Positions 9,428 through 18,949 of a stretch of 64,000 nucleotides of DNA are shown one piece after another; within the stretch, counting starts at the first letter, position 1; the number at the start of each line of letters is the position of its first letter. The stretch spans positions 37,479-101,478 of the forward strand of contig NZ_CP053905.1 of NCBI RefSeq assembly GCF_013256425.1. The letters are read 5' to 3'. Below the pieces are notes generated by a model that saw only the letters and a list, made by a program, of their open reading frames with translations, ran no database searches and was not told the origin of the DNA. The stretch comes from Hymenobacter sp. BRD67 (lineage in GTDB: Bacteria > Bacteroidota > Bacteroidia > Cytophagales > Hymenobacteraceae). Both the position numbers and the translations under genes were made by a program.

Positions 9428-9782
9428 GAATAGCCAGGTGGGCGTAGGTTGCTTTGACCATAATCGCCAGGACGTTGGCCATCGCCGGCTCCAACCGGGC
9501 ATCGGAGCGTAGTAGCCGGGCCACCGTTGCCGCCGTAGTTTCGGCCGGGGCTGTTGTCTCCTTAGTATAGAGTAGTCGGGCCGGGGACACGGCCAGCCAG
9601 TTGCAGAAATGCAGGAACACCGGCAGGTCGGGTACGTGCTGCTGCTCGACCCGGAGCAGCGTGCCCGTGCTGACTGGCCCAGTAGTCTTGCTAATCTCCT
9701 CGGCTACCTCGCGCAATGTTTGGCTGCCGCGCTTGGCGCGGACCAGCGAAGCCAAAAACTGGGTATCGACTTGGTACAGCAT
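9420..9782 (-). CDS. XRE-like transcriptional regulator, 120 aa
   Basis: Starting at MLYQVDTQFLASLVRAKRG, chosen because upstream codons are unlike protein. Residues ~10-50 form a helix-turn-helix (TLREVAEEISKTTGPVSTGTLLRVEQ). Two copies of a TTTTGCAATTG palindrome lie immediately upstream of the start (9782-9797, 9818-9833), suggesting it controls itself. First gene of an operon with the recombinase and CoiA-like protein. Confidence 0.6.
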   Translation of the reverse strand: MLYQVDTQFLASLVRAKRGSQTLREVAEEISKTTGPVSTGTLLRVEQQHVPDLPVFLHFCNWLAVSPARLLYTKETTAPAETTAATVARLLRSDARLEPAMANVLAIMVKATYAHLAIHE

Positions 9783-9833
9783 TTTGCAATTGTAAAAATA
9801 TCGTCTGCCAGCGGTGTTTTTGCAATTGCAAAA
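9782..9833. promoter_or_regulatory. paired palindromic operator-like motif
   Basis: Two 16-base palindromes, TTTTGCAATTGTAAAA at 9782-9797 and the perfect TTTTGCAATTGCAAAA at 9818-9833, with centres 36 bases apart. The same motif recurs before genes at 52-54 kb. Spacing just over three helical turns suits two dimers bound on one face. Confidence 0.5.
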
Positions 9834-10143
9834 GAATGCGCTGCTGGTGCCGTAAAGATAGACAGAGTTTAGGGCCGATAAGTAAACATTATGGTTCCTA
9901 AAGTCTAAAAAGGAGCGGGGCGGCACACCTGATAACTCTAGGCCGCGAACACGGCGAAGCTTCGCATTATTTCTGCCGTTCGCTTTTTCACCCAATCCAT
10001 TTTGTGATGAAACGCAACTTTCTAACACTCCTACTCCTCGGTACAAGTCTTGCCTCGCCAGATGACCTGTTTAACGGGTTACTATTTTTTGGTGTTCTAG
10101 TTGGTGGAACAAGGTCCCAACTCCGGTGGCCCTCCCTTAGCCT

Positions 10144-11899
10144 ATGAAACGACAGCTTCTCGTTGAATTTGATGACTTATTTAAGGGCCTGCGCAGCCTA
10201 TTGCCGACTACCTGAGCGGCATTAACCGACTTGACCGCTTGCAGTGCGTCTCGCACCTGCTTGGCTACCTAAGCCATACGCCAGCTACCAAGCGGGACTA
10301 CGTGACGGACATGCAGCAATTTTTCGGGCCGCAGCATAATGAGCTTTTCGCCAACCAGGTCTACCAGCAGACGCAGGCTTTGGCGCGCCGTGTCGAGTCC
10401 AAGCTCAATTTCCTGCATCCGAAAACGGTGCTTCAGCTTTACAGCCTGTGCTTCGAACTGCCTGACGAGCCGACCAGGCAGACCGAGCCCGAGTTGGAAT
10501 GCAGCCTGTTTGTGGCCTGCCTGGTGCTGAATGAGTCCTACATCAGGGAGCAGTACCAGGCCATGACCGTGGCCCGCCAGCTGCTGCCGACGCAGCCGCT
10601 GGCCGCTGCCGCGCTGGCCGGCACGTTCTCCGATTTCGAACTGGTGAACCACCGCCTGCACCACATTGCGATGCTGCAATTAATAAAGTCGGTGCGGCTG
10701 TTCGAGTTTTTAGAGGCGGAAGCTCGCTTTGCGCCCCTGCTGCAAGCCTTTGTGCAGCGGTTCAACTGCCAGAATTGGCAGGAGTACTTCCGCCAGCTAA
10801 GCGGCGTAATCAAGCCCGTTACGCAGGCGGAAACCGCTGGCCGAATTGCGGTAGAGGTGCCCGTCAGGCCTGATTACGTGTCGGCGTGCGCCTTTCTGCG
10901 GCATTTCACGCTGCCTGAAGGGCAGCCGCTGGATATGGCCGACTTCACCAGCTTACGGGCAACTCCGCTGTGCGAGGAATCGCCCGGCACCTTCGTGCTG
11001 GTGTACCCGGTGCTGGTGCTGGAAGCCTTGCACAAGGGGCTGTACTTTCAATTTAATCTGGCCAACCGGTCCCTACCAAAGGGCAGCGGGAGCCCGATTG
11101 GCGCTCGGTGTACTGCGACCTGTTTTCTGAGCAGTACCTAATGTATTTGCTGCTGGATGCCACCTTTCAGGGCCGAGGGTTGGCGCTGAGTGGCCGGGCC
11201 ATCTTCGAAGGCTGGCAGTTAAAAGGGCAGGCCGAGCCGGACTACTATTTCCGCCACGATAATCGGGCCGTGCTTTTTGAGTCGAAGGACGTGCTGGTGC
11301 ACAAGGATGCCAAAGCCGGCCGCGACTTTGCTACCTACCTGGACGAGGTAAAGAAGAAGTTTTACGAAGACGAAAACCAGCACCCCAAGGCGGCGAAGCA
11401 GTTGGCGGGCAACGTGGCGCGCCTGTTGCGCCACCAGCTGCCTTTCGATACCGACTTTGACCCGGCCGAGTTGGTAATTTACCCGGTGTTGGTGGTGCAC
11501 GACCGGCTCTACAACCAGCCCGGCCTGAACGTGGTCGTCAACGACTGGTTTCAGGAGGAGTTGGCCCAACTGGCGCAGCAGGGGTTACCGGTGCACAACG
11601 TGCGCCCGCTGATTATCATAGACGTGGATACGCTCCTGGCCTACCACGAGGACTTCCGTGATGGGCGGCTGGTGTTCGAAGACATGCTGGAAGAATACGT
11701 GGCCTACCTGCGTGCCCCGGCCTGGGCCGGCATCAGCGCAGCCGAGGACGAGCAGCGGCAGATGCAGAGTGTTCATCCTTTCGCCTTATTTCTAGAGAAC
11801 TACGCGGAAAAGCGCGATATGCTGGGCATCCCGAAGGAGATGCTCTATCAGATTCTGCCCATCATTAACCGGGAAGTGGACGACCAGCCAGGGCAGTAG
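10144..11899 (+). CDS. putative PD-(D/E)XK nuclease-like protein, two frame slips
   Basis: About 585 residues reconstructed: ATG 10144 gives MKRQLLVEFDDLFKG, a slip near 10187 leads to PAQPIADYLSGINRLDRLQ, and a second near 11098 joins to DWRSVYCDLFSEQYLMYLLL. The C-terminal third has EPDYYFRHDNRAVLFESKDVL, a D...ExK arrangement typical of PD-(D/E)XK nucleases. Long single protein, no partner on the same strand, unknown family; an N-terminal all-helical part is likely. A defence role is an inference. Confidence 0.5.
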
Positions 11900-12084
11900 T
11901 TTCAGCCGGAAATTATGCAGGTTAGAATTGCGTCTGCACGAACTCGTGGGCGTAGGCTTTCACCTGGTCACGCACGCTTCGGAACAGGTCCATAGGCGCT
12001 GCGGGTAGCCGAGCTGCTGGCCGTGCCCGTGCAAACGGTGCTGGCGGCGGCCCTGGCCGACGCGCAGGTGGCCGGGACTGCTGG
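11900..12084. other. short gene remnants
   Basis: Between the nuclease-like gene and higA. The minus strand holds a 23-codon ORF (MDLFRSVRDQVKAYAHEF...) and the plus strand a short VAELLAVPVQTVLAAALADA segment; both look like ends of lost genes. No intact gene seen. Confidence 0.3.
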
Positions 12085-12435
12085 CTAGGCGTGCATCAAG
12101 ACAAACTCAGCGGGAATGTTCAGCTTGGTGTACAGGCGGCGGCCCAGGTCCATGTTGACGGCGCGCTTGCCGTTGAGCACTTCGCTCAGGCGGCTGTTCG
12201 TAATGCCCAGCAGCTGCGCCAGCTCCTGCTTTTTCAGGCGGTGCTCGAACATGTAGCGCTCGATTCGAAAAATGAGCGAGTCCGGCCGCACTGGGGCATG
12301 GCCGTGGCTGTCTTCGTAGGCCTCTAGGGCCTGGCCCAGCGCTTCCATTTCGGGTAGGCTAGCGGGGTTATTGCTATCAAGGGCTTCCAAGCGGCTCATA
12401 CTAGCCCGGTACTCTGCCTCGGTTTGGATAGTCAT
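12085..12435 (-). CDS. higA: HigA-type antitoxin, XRE family
   Basis: About 116 residues from MTIQTEAEYRASMSRLEAL. C-terminal helix-turn-helix KKQELAQLLGITNSRLSEVL followed by NGKRAVNMDLGRRLYTKL is the HigA/XRE pattern. It begins 50 bases after the toxin gene, toxin first, the higBA order. Binds and neutralises the toxin and represses the pair. Confidence 0.75.
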   Translation of the reverse strand: MTIQTEAEYRASMSRLEALDSNNPASLPEMEALGQALEAYEDSHGHAPVRPDSLIFRIERYMFEHRLKKQELAQLLGITNSRLSEVLNGKRAVNMDLGRRLYTKLNIPAEFVLMHA

Positions 12436-12484
12436 AGTATACAGTTTTAGAGTTTTACAGTTGGTTGGGAGACGACTCCCAGGC

Positions 12485-12796
12485 TCAGAGGTTCGCGATG
12501 TCGGTGATGCGGTCATACTCCGCGTGCGTACCAATGAAACGGACAAAAATCTGGCCGGTGAATTCTGGCAGGCGCGAGTAGTTAATCTTAACAATCAGGC
12601 GGTAGCGGTTGCGCAGCAGGTTAAAAACCCAGCGGTTGTTCCCGACGTGGGTAGCGCTGGGGTCATAGGCTTTTATTTCGGCCGCATTGGTCCAATTCGC
12701 GGCTTTCATATCATCGTAGAGTTCCCAAATGGCATTTGCTACGTCCAGGTGTTCTATCGCATATCTTCTTAATTCTTGCTTGGTTAGTACATTCAT
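12485..12796 (-). CDS. higB: HigB-type toxin (RelE superfamily mRNA interferase)
   Basis: 103 residues. Shows the family blocks ANWTNAAEIKAYDPSATHVG, NRWVFNLLRNRYRLIVKINY and GQIFVRFIGTHAEYDRI, with the Arg/Lys/His residues used for ribosome-dependent mRNA cleavage. Upstream partner of the antitoxin at 12085-12435; likely a plasmid stability module. Confidence 0.8.
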   Translation of the reverse strand: MNVLTKQELRRYAIEHLDVANAIWELYDDMKAANWTNAAEIKAYDPSATHVGNNRWVFNLLRNRYRLIVKINYSRLPEFTGQIFVRFIGTHAEYDRITDIANL

Positions 12797-12935
12797 AATT
12801 AGTCTGTTATCTCATAAATACGCTAGCTCATAATTGGCTGTTTGGTGGCTAACAACCCAAAGGTAAATTAAATTTACCAAAAGCGAAAATTATTCACTTA
12901 AAACGAAAATATGGGCATTTGCTTCGGCGCTCAGC

Positions 12936-13247
12936 CTAGCCAGGTCGGGCCAGCGTCGAGGTGGCGAACATATCTACCCAGCGCACATACTCTTTCGCTG
13001 AAAGTCGATGCACCAGGTAATCGGGCAGACTCAAGCCCCGCGCCGTGAGTACCCATTCTTGAAAAGAAGGCAAGCCAGTTGCCCAGCAATGTGCCCAGCC
13101 GGCGTGGTACAGGCCCGGCCGCGAAGCCAGCGGCTGCGCATCGACCCAGCCGACAAACTCCTCATCGGTGGGCACCAGCCCGAGGGCGAGCGCCTGGCGC
13201 AGGTAGTCTTGGGCCAGCGCGTCCATCCGTTGGGTGAAATCCTGCAT
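12936..13247 (-). CDS. hypothetical protein, 103 aa
   Basis: Soluble helical protein (MQDFTQRMDALAQDYLRQAL) with no recognised family. It lies after the traN terminator hairpin and so is probably separately expressed. Confidence 0.45.
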   Translation of the reverse strand: MQDFTQRMDALAQDYLRQALALGLVPTDEEFVGWVDAQPLASRPGLYHAGWAHCWATGLPSFQEWVLTARGLSLPDYLVHRLSAKEYVRWVDMFATSTLARPG

Positions 13248-13272
13248 ATAAAAGCGGTTTCTGGAAAATGAA

Positions 13273-13300
13273 AATGCCTGGCCATTAATGACCAGGCATT
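13273..13300 (-). terminator. hairpin terminator after traN
   Basis: AATGCCTGG and CCAGGCATT form a 9-bp stem; on the minus strand the hairpin is followed by a T-rich stretch. It lies about 60 bases past the traN stop and would end the tra operon. Confidence 0.6.
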
Positions 13301-13362
13301 AGAAATAGGGTTTTGAACCGGGTGCCGATACCAAGTTTGGCCCAGCGTATCCGGCCGGGCGC

Positions 13363-14514
13363 TTAGTTAAAAGTTCGCGCCTTTAGCAGGTCCGAGTTGG
13401 CAAGCTTGAGCTTGATATTGCGTCCGCCACCTTTCTCATACAGCTCGATTATCAGCTGCTTTTGCTCGGGGATGGTGAACTTCTTGAAGATGTAGACCTG
13501 CTGCAACTTGCCCTGGGCATCTATCTTTTTCTTGGCCCCGTTGTAAACGTAAATGGGGTTAATCTCAATGGCTTGCTCGGCCGTGCGCTTGGCCACCTGC
13601 TTGTCCTGAATGTAGAATTTGACAAAGTCCACGTCGTAGGTCACGTTCGACTTGTTGGCGACGTGCAGCGGAAAAAACAGCGTCTCCTGCTGGTAGCCCA
13701 CCGCCCCGGCGCGCAGGCTGAGCTGGTTGGCGCTTTCGCTGGCCGACGTGCCGCCCCGCGCCAGCGCCTGCACCGAGTAGGCATCCAGGCTCCCTTGGGG
13801 GATAGGCGAGTTGGAGAGGATAGCGCCGCCCGTCGCGGCGGTAGCCTGGTCTTCGCCCGCGGCCCCGCCGGCCGCGCCCATGTCAAAGCTGAGCACCTTG
13901 GGGTCGTGCTGGTAGTTGACCAGGAACATGTACAGCTTACCGCCCGAGGTCAAGACCGTCATGTTGGCTTCGGGGAAGGCGCTGCTGGCGGCTTTCACCC
14001 GCACGATATTTTCAGCGCCGGTGGCCTTCGCGGCGATGATGCCGGGGTTGCCCAGGTCCACGTAGGTGACCGGGTAGGGAAAAACCAGGTGAGTAGTCTT
14101 CTGGTCGCTGACGTAGAGCGGCGTCACGGGCAGCTTGCTCGCCTCCCCGTTCGCGCCCAGGTCGAGGCCGAGCAGCTTGGGGCTGCGCTGGTAGTTGACC
14201 ACGAACGTGTAGAGCTTACCCCCGGTGGTCAGCACCGTCATGTTGGTTTCGCCGAAGCCAGAGCCGGCCGCCTTCACCCGCACGATGTTTTCGGAGCCGG
14301 TGGCTTTGGCCGCGATGATGCCCGAGCTACCCAGGTCCACATAGGTGACGGGCTGCGGAAAGACCAGGTGGGTGGTTTTCAGGTCGCTCACATACAGGTT
14401 GATGGTCGGCAGCTTATTCGCTTCGGTAACGTTGGCTACTTTCTGAGCTACTGCGTGGGTAGGCCGGAGAGCAGCGAATGCGAGGGCCAGGGCCAGGCAG
14501 GAGGTGGTTTTCAT
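13363..14514 (-). CDS. traN: TraN (DUF4138), conjugal transfer protein with duplicated domain
   Basis: 383 residues with a signal peptide (cut near AVAQ, residue 24). TraN is the VirB9-like outer part of the Bacteroidetes transfer channel. Residues 35-120 and 128-213 are two copies of the same module, each starting LP..LYVSD.KTTHLVFP and ending near VNYQ..PK.L; about three quarters of positions agree. Normal members have one. The C-terminal half (DAYSVQALARGG to the end) is the usual DUF4138 tail. Last gene of the operon. Confidence 0.85.
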   Translation of the reverse strand: MKTTSCLALALAFAALRPTHAVAQKVANVTEANKLPTINLYVSDLKTTHLVFPQPVTYVDLGSSGIIAAKATGSENIVRVKAAGSGFGETNMTVLTTGGKLYTFVVNYQRSPKLLGLDLGANGEASKLPVTPLYVSDQKTTHLVFPYPVTYVDLGNPGIIAAKATGAENIVRVKAASSAFPEANMTVLTSGGKLYMFLVNYQHDPKVLSFDMGAAGGAAGEDQATAATGGAILSNSPIPQGSLDAYSVQALARGGTSASESANQLSLRAGAVGYQQETLFFPLHVANKSNVTYDVDFVKFYIQDKQVAKRTAEQAIEINPIYVYNGAKKKIDAQGKLQQVYIFKKFTIPEQKQLIIELYEKGGGRNIKLKLANSDLLKARTFN

Positions 14515-14524
14515 AATTCTGAGG

Positions 14525-15706
14525 TTAGTCCTTATCGACTTTAAGCATGATGTTGTAGCCCGCTTTCAGCCGCACTTTCACGAGGCGAATCTTCTTCTGA
14601 CCGAGGCTCTTCACGGCGTTGACGGCTACCCCGGCGGCGGCCGTGGTGGGGTCGCCGCTCATGGTCATCATGTCGGCCGCGCCCATCGCGTCGGCCCCGG
14701 CCTGCTTCGAGGCATCCCGCGTAATAGCGCCCGGAATGTGCAGGCCTTCCAGCCCGTCCACATCGTACACTTCCAGCGAGGCCGGGAAGATGTTGTTGCC
14801 CGATTTGAGGGTTTCGATGGTGATGGTGAGGCGCTCGCCGGCTAGCGCGCACTTGCCGTAGATGAAGGTGTTGGCAGCCAGCCGGTGGCCATTGACCACG
14901 GCCGCGTCGGTGAGGCGCATCTTCACCAGCGAGCCGCTGACTACTTCCTGCGATTCGTGAATGACGGCCGCCAGCGTGTTGGCCCCCATCCCCGACGTGC
15001 TCCCATCATCCAGCCCCTGGAAGGAGGCCGTGCGCTTCTTGCCCGTGCCATTGGAGCCAAGGTGCGAGACAATCGCATCCTCATCAACCATCAACGCCCT
15101 GGTGGTGGGCTTCTTCTTGACGACCGCCGGCTTACTCACCGTCACGGCCGAGCCGCCCGCGCTGGCCGTGGCCATCGACTGAGCGTTGATGCGCTCCAGG
15201 CTAGCCTGGGTGCGGGCCTCGTCCAGCTCACGCAGATGCTGCGCCCGCATCAGTTCCATCTGCTGCTCGGGCGAAAGGGCCGACACCCCGCCGGGGGCTA
15301 CCTGCCCGCTCGACTGCTGGGCCGCCTGCACCGTAGCCAGCTGCTTTTGCGCCGCCAGCACCGCCGCATCGCTGGAAGCCGTGGCCGGCTGGCCGCTGGT
15401 GGCCACGCCATAGGCCAGGCCCCCCGCTTTGGTCGTGTCCACCTTGCCATTTACCAGGTCGCGGTTGCGCAGCGAATCAACCGGCGCAGCGTAGGCCGCC
15501 AGCTTGCTGCTGGTGATGGTGGAGGTACCCGCTTTGGGCAAATCCATATTGATGCCGGCCTGCACCGGGGCCGCGCCGGAGGCCACCGCGCCCTTGCCGC
15601 CATCACCCAGCCAGAACATAGCCGCCATAAATGGCACTCCCACAACCGGAATGAATGTGGCCATCTTGCGCGTCCGGTAGAACTGCGCGTCTTTGGTAGT
15701 AGCCAT
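14525..15706 (-). CDS. traM: TraM, VirB10-like conjugal transfer protein
   Basis: 393 residues: cytoplasmic N-terminus, one membrane segment (MATFIPVVGVPFMAAMFWL), a long Ala/Gln-rich periplasmic linker, and a C-terminal beta domain (LVKMRLTDAAVVNGHRLAAN to LKAGYNIMLKV). This is the layout of TraM, which spans the envelope like VirB10. Lies 10 bases from traN and 5 from traK; the small traL normally found between traK and traM is missing. Confidence 0.85.
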   Translation of the reverse strand: MATTKDAQFYRTRKMATFIPVVGVPFMAAMFWLGDGGKGAVASGAAPVQAGINMDLPKAGTSTITSSKLAAYAAPVDSLRNRDLVNGKVDTTKAGGLAYGVATSGQPATASSDAAVLAAQKQLATVQAAQQSSGQVAPGGVSALSPEQQMELMRAQHLRELDEARTQASLERINAQSMATASAGGSAVTVSKPAVVKKKPTTRALMVDEDAIVSHLGSNGTGKKRTASFQGLDDGSTSGMGANTLAAVIHESQEVVSGSLVKMRLTDAAVVNGHRLAANTFIYGKCALAGERLTITIETLKSGNNIFPASLEVYDVDGLEGLHIPGAITRDASKQAGADAMGAADMMTMSGDPTTAAAGVAVNAVKSLGQKKIRLVKVRLKAGYNIMLKVDKD

Positions 15707-15711
15707 AGTGC

Positions 15712-16326
15712 CTAGCGGGAAATGGTGGAGAGCGTGTTGTTTTGCAGTACCCGCCAGTTTTCCATAATGAAGCCGTGGGGGTTGTTTTCCGAGCGCGTCA
15801 CGTCGCGCAGGGTGCAGTCGGCTATCAGGTCGCGGTTGGTAATCGACGTGGCCCGAATCAGGCGCTGGTGGGCGTAGGTGCGGGCCGTGAATGGGCGGTT
15901 TTTGCTCAGCACCACGCTATCCACCGTGATTTCCATGCTGATGTTGGCCGCAATCAGGTCGTTGTAAAAGCCTTTCTCCTTCAGGTTTTCATACTCCCGC
16001 TTCGCCGAGTTGTCGGCCAGGTACAGCGCCTTGTTGATGTTACCGTCAATAGCCTTCTGGTCGGGGTCTAGTGTGAAAAAATCCTCGTGAAACTGCTTGA
16101 CGTGGGCGCGGGCTTCTACCGGCCGGTCAGCCCGTGCATCCCGCGCCCCGGCCGTGAGCAGTTGCCCCCCTTCAATCACGTAGATGCGATTGGCTGCTGC
16201 TGCCGAGTTTTGGAAGGAGAAGTAGGCCACTGTGATGGCCAGAATCAGGCACGAGGCAATGAAAATGATAGCCAGCGTCTTCACCTGCTTAAAGGCCGAA
16301 TCGATGGTTTTTAGGGATTCAAACAT
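15712..16326 (-). CDS. traK: TraK, VirB8-like conjugal transfer protein
   Basis: 204 residues with one N-terminal membrane helix (LAIIFIASCLILAITVAYF) and a periplasmic domain carrying FHEDFFTLDPD and ENWRVLQNNTLSTISR, typical of Bacteroidetes TraK. Intact. Inner-membrane scaffold of the channel. Confidence 0.85.
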   Translation of the reverse strand: MFESLKTIDSAFKQVKTLAIIFIASCLILAITVAYFSFQNSAAAANRIYVIEGGQLLTAGARDARADRPVEARAHVKQFHEDFFTLDPDQKAIDGNINKALYLADNSAKREYENLKEKGFYNDLIAANISMEITVDSVVLSKNRPFTARTYAHQRLIRATSITNRDLIADCTLRDVTRSENNPHGFIMENWRVLQNNTLSTISR

Positions 16327-16371
16327 GGTAGTTGATGCTAGAGGGAAGAAGTGGGGCGCGGTCCTGATTTA

Positions 16372-17532
16372 TTAGGCGTTGTTGCCAGTGCGGCCGAAGT
16401 AGCCCCCCACCCTTTCTCGCAACGCGGTGCCGGCCCGGTGGCCCGCCTGCTCGCCCCGCGTCATGTTGCCGAAGCCGGTGCCACCGGCCATTCCCTGCCC
16501 CATGCCAATAGCACCGCCCATGCCAGTAGCCGCACCCGAGACACCACTAGCCCCGGCCCGGCCCGCCACCCCGGCAGCCGCCCCAGCGCCAGCCGCTGCC
16601 CCGGTGGCTGCGCCGATGAAGGCGCTGGACATCTGGCTGGCACCGCTGGCGGCAATGAGCATTTCCGTGATTTTCGGAATCAGCGCGTACCCCACAATGG
16701 CAATGCAGAGGAATACCAGGTAGCCGAAATCGGCGGAGTCAACCCCCGCGTTCGCATTCAGCCGGTCTACGTCAGATTGAAGCATCTGCACCTGGAAGGT
16801 GGCCATCATTGCACCAAAGACGTTGGCCACCGGCACCCAAAGCGAAATCGTAATGAAGTTACCCAGCCACTTGGTGATGCCGCCGCCAAAGCCCGGAAAA
16901 ATGGCAATACCGAACGTGAGCGGCCCGAGCACCGAAAGCACGATGAGCAGAAACGTGGACATGACGCTAATCAGCAGGCGGGCCGCGACGTGGAACAACT
17001 CAAGCGTGTTCTTCATCCACTCCCGGAAATTCTGGTTTACATCGTAGGCAATCTTGTTGAAGGAAAGGCTCATGCGGTCCCCGATGCCGCCCATGCCGGT
17101 AGGTCCGGCCAGGTCCTTCAGCTTTTGCTCGTAGGCATCGTTGGTAGCGAAGTCCTTGTTTTCTGGCTTGCTGTCCAGAATGCGCTTTTTCTCCGTTTGC
17201 AGCCGGTCGATTTCCGCAGATTTGTCCATCCGTATCGAGTCGGTGCTATGTGATATAGCTCCCGTCATGCCGCGCAGGCCCTGGCACAGCTGCGGGAACA
17301 GCAGGATGCAGAGGCCGATGAGGAACGGCCGCAGCAGCGGGTACACGTCGATGGCTTCCGACCGGGCGATGTGCCCCCACACTTTGGAGCTGATATAGAT
17401 GAGGGCCCCTACCCCGCCGATGGCTCGCCCCAGGGTGGTGAACTGCGATACGAGCGGCATCATATTGTCGTAGAGCTGAGTAAGCATCACCTCTAGCGCA
17501 TCCATTTGCGCTACGACGGTATTGATATCCAT
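16372..17532 (-). CDS. traJ: TraJ, polytopic VirB6-like transfer protein
   Basis: About 386 residues from MDINTVVAQMDALEVMLTQL; the start at 17643 would add an unlikely extension. Several membrane helices (LGRAIGGVGALIYISS, FLIGLCILLFPQL, LLIVLSVLGPLTFGIAIF) and a Gly/Ala-rich C-terminus. Inner-membrane channel component. Confidence 0.85.
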   Translation of the reverse strand: MDINTVVAQMDALEVMLTQLYDNMMPLVSQFTTLGRAIGGVGALIYISSKVWGHIARSEAIDVYPLLRPFLIGLCILLFPQLCQGLRGMTGAISHSTDSIRMDKSAEIDRLQTEKKRILDSKPENKDFATNDAYEQKLKDLAGPTGMGGIGDRMSLSFNKIAYDVNQNFREWMKNTLELFHVAARLLISVMSTFLLIVLSVLGPLTFGIAIFPGFGGGITKWLGNFITISLWVPVANVFGAMMATFQVQMLQSDVDRLNANAGVDSADFGYLVFLCIAIVGYALIPKITEMLIAASGASQMSSAFIGAATGAAAGAGAAAGVAGRAGASGVSGAATGMGGAIGMGQGMAGGTGFGNMTRGEQAGHRAGTALRERVGGYFGRTGNNA

Positions 17533-17575
17533 AAAAAAGGAAGGCTGGTGGGTGGAAAAGGAAGAGTGTAAATGC

Positions 17576-18222
17576 TTATCGCTTACCCATGAGGGAAAGC
17601 ACCGAAGCGCGGTCCTGGGTGGTCTGGGCCTGCATTCGCGCAATAGCCCGGCATTTGGAGGTGTAGTAGTTCATCAGGTCATGCTGACTGCCGATTTTAT
17701 CGGCAATGTTGTTGATGAACTCGATGCGCTCAGGGTCCGTCATCTTCGCCTTGCCGGCGCTGAGCACGCCCACCAGCTCACTGAGCAGCCCGATATTTTC
17801 ATTCAGAATGCCTTGGTAGATGGTCGTGGCCCCGAGAGCTGGGCAGTCGATAGCCCCTTGGTGCGCAGCTCCGGCAGGATGCTGGAATACAGGCCAATCA
17901 TGCCGGTTTGGTGGTCGTAGATTTCCTGAACCCGCCGATAGGTCCGCACGCCGGGGCTGATTTGCAGCAGGCTGCTGTACCACTGGTCGTGCAACTGCTG
18001 GGTCTGGTCAATAACGCCTTTAATCTGACCGCTTACCGCCGTCATATCTCCCGCGAGGGCTTTGCCCTGCGCGAGCAAAGTGCCCGAAACAGTCTGGTGG
18101 GTAATCTGCTTGCGCGAAATCTGCTCCGAAACAGGGGCTGAGATAACGGCCGGTAACTGGGCATGGGCGCGGTGAGCACCGGCTACGAGCACGAAGGCCC
18201 ATAGCTTGGGAAGGAATTTCAT
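17576..18222 (-). CDS. traI: TraI-like protein (DUF4141), second copy, one frame slip
   Basis: About 215 residues with signal peptide (AHRAHAQ). A slip near 17830 joins ILPELRTKGLSTAQL to the frame with TIYQGILNENIGLLSEL. The tail MTDPERIEFINNIADKI then NYYTSKCRAIARMQ is the DUF4141 signature. Paralogue of the gene just upstream. Periplasmic coiled-coil protein, VirB5-like in position. Confidence 0.75.
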
Positions 18223-18254
18223 AGCCGTAAGCTTTAGGTAGTGAGACCCCTACC

Positions 18255-18904
18255 CTACCGGGCCGAAGTCATAAAGGAGCGCAGCGATTGCAGGTCCTGC
18301 GCGTTTTCTTTGGCCGTGCGCATCATCATCAGGTTGCGCGAAGTGTAGTAGTTGAGCAAGCCGGCTTGGTCGGTAATCTTCCTGTCCAACTGGTCGATGA
18401 AGCGCATCCGCTCGGCATCCGTCATTTTGAGCATGGCCGGGCTGACAATCGTTTGCAGGTCTGAAATCGTGGTGGAGCTTTCGGCTAGCATCTTGCCATA
18501 AATGGTTGTCATGTCCGACAGCTGCGTGGGCGTGATGTAGGGCGACTGGCGCAGTACCTCGATAGCTGACGAGTACTGCGAGATGATTTGCGTCTGTTTC
18601 TCGAAGATGTTGCGCACCCGCCGGTAGTCGCGCACGGCCGAGCTGACCGATAGCAGGCCATCGTACCAGTTCTTGGCCATGAGCATGTTCTTCTCCGAGA
18701 ACATTTTGGTCAACTCCTGCTCCTTCACGCCCGAGGCGACCAGCTTGTTAGCCGCCGACGACAGCACTTTCATAGTGCTTTGCAGACCGGTTTGCACGCC
18801 CCCTGAACTTCCAGCACCGGGGCAGTCACCACGAGTTGAGCCGAGGCCCGCGAGATGGTGAAGCCCAGCAGTGCCAGGCTCCAGATTCCTGCTTTCAGAT
18901 TCAT
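18255..18904 (-). CDS. traI: TraI-like protein (DUF4141), first copy, one frame slip
   Basis: Start at 18904 gives MNLKAGIWSLALLGFTISRA with cleavage after ASA; one missing G in the run C18799-C18803 (plus strand) restores VLEVQGGVQTGLQSTMKVL. About 216 residues. YDGLLSVSSAVRDYRRVRNIF and MTDAERMRFIDQLDRKI match its neighbour, so the pair is a tandem duplication. Confidence 0.75.
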
Positions 18905-18949
18905 AATGAGGGAAAAGGAAGGGTGGAGAAGGGTGGATAGTTAGTGCCG

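Noticed and set aside
13462..14544. 360-codon plus-strand ORF opposite traN
   Set aside because: Long only because of GC-rich codons; composition (Gly/His/Arg-rich) is that of an antisense shadow of traN.
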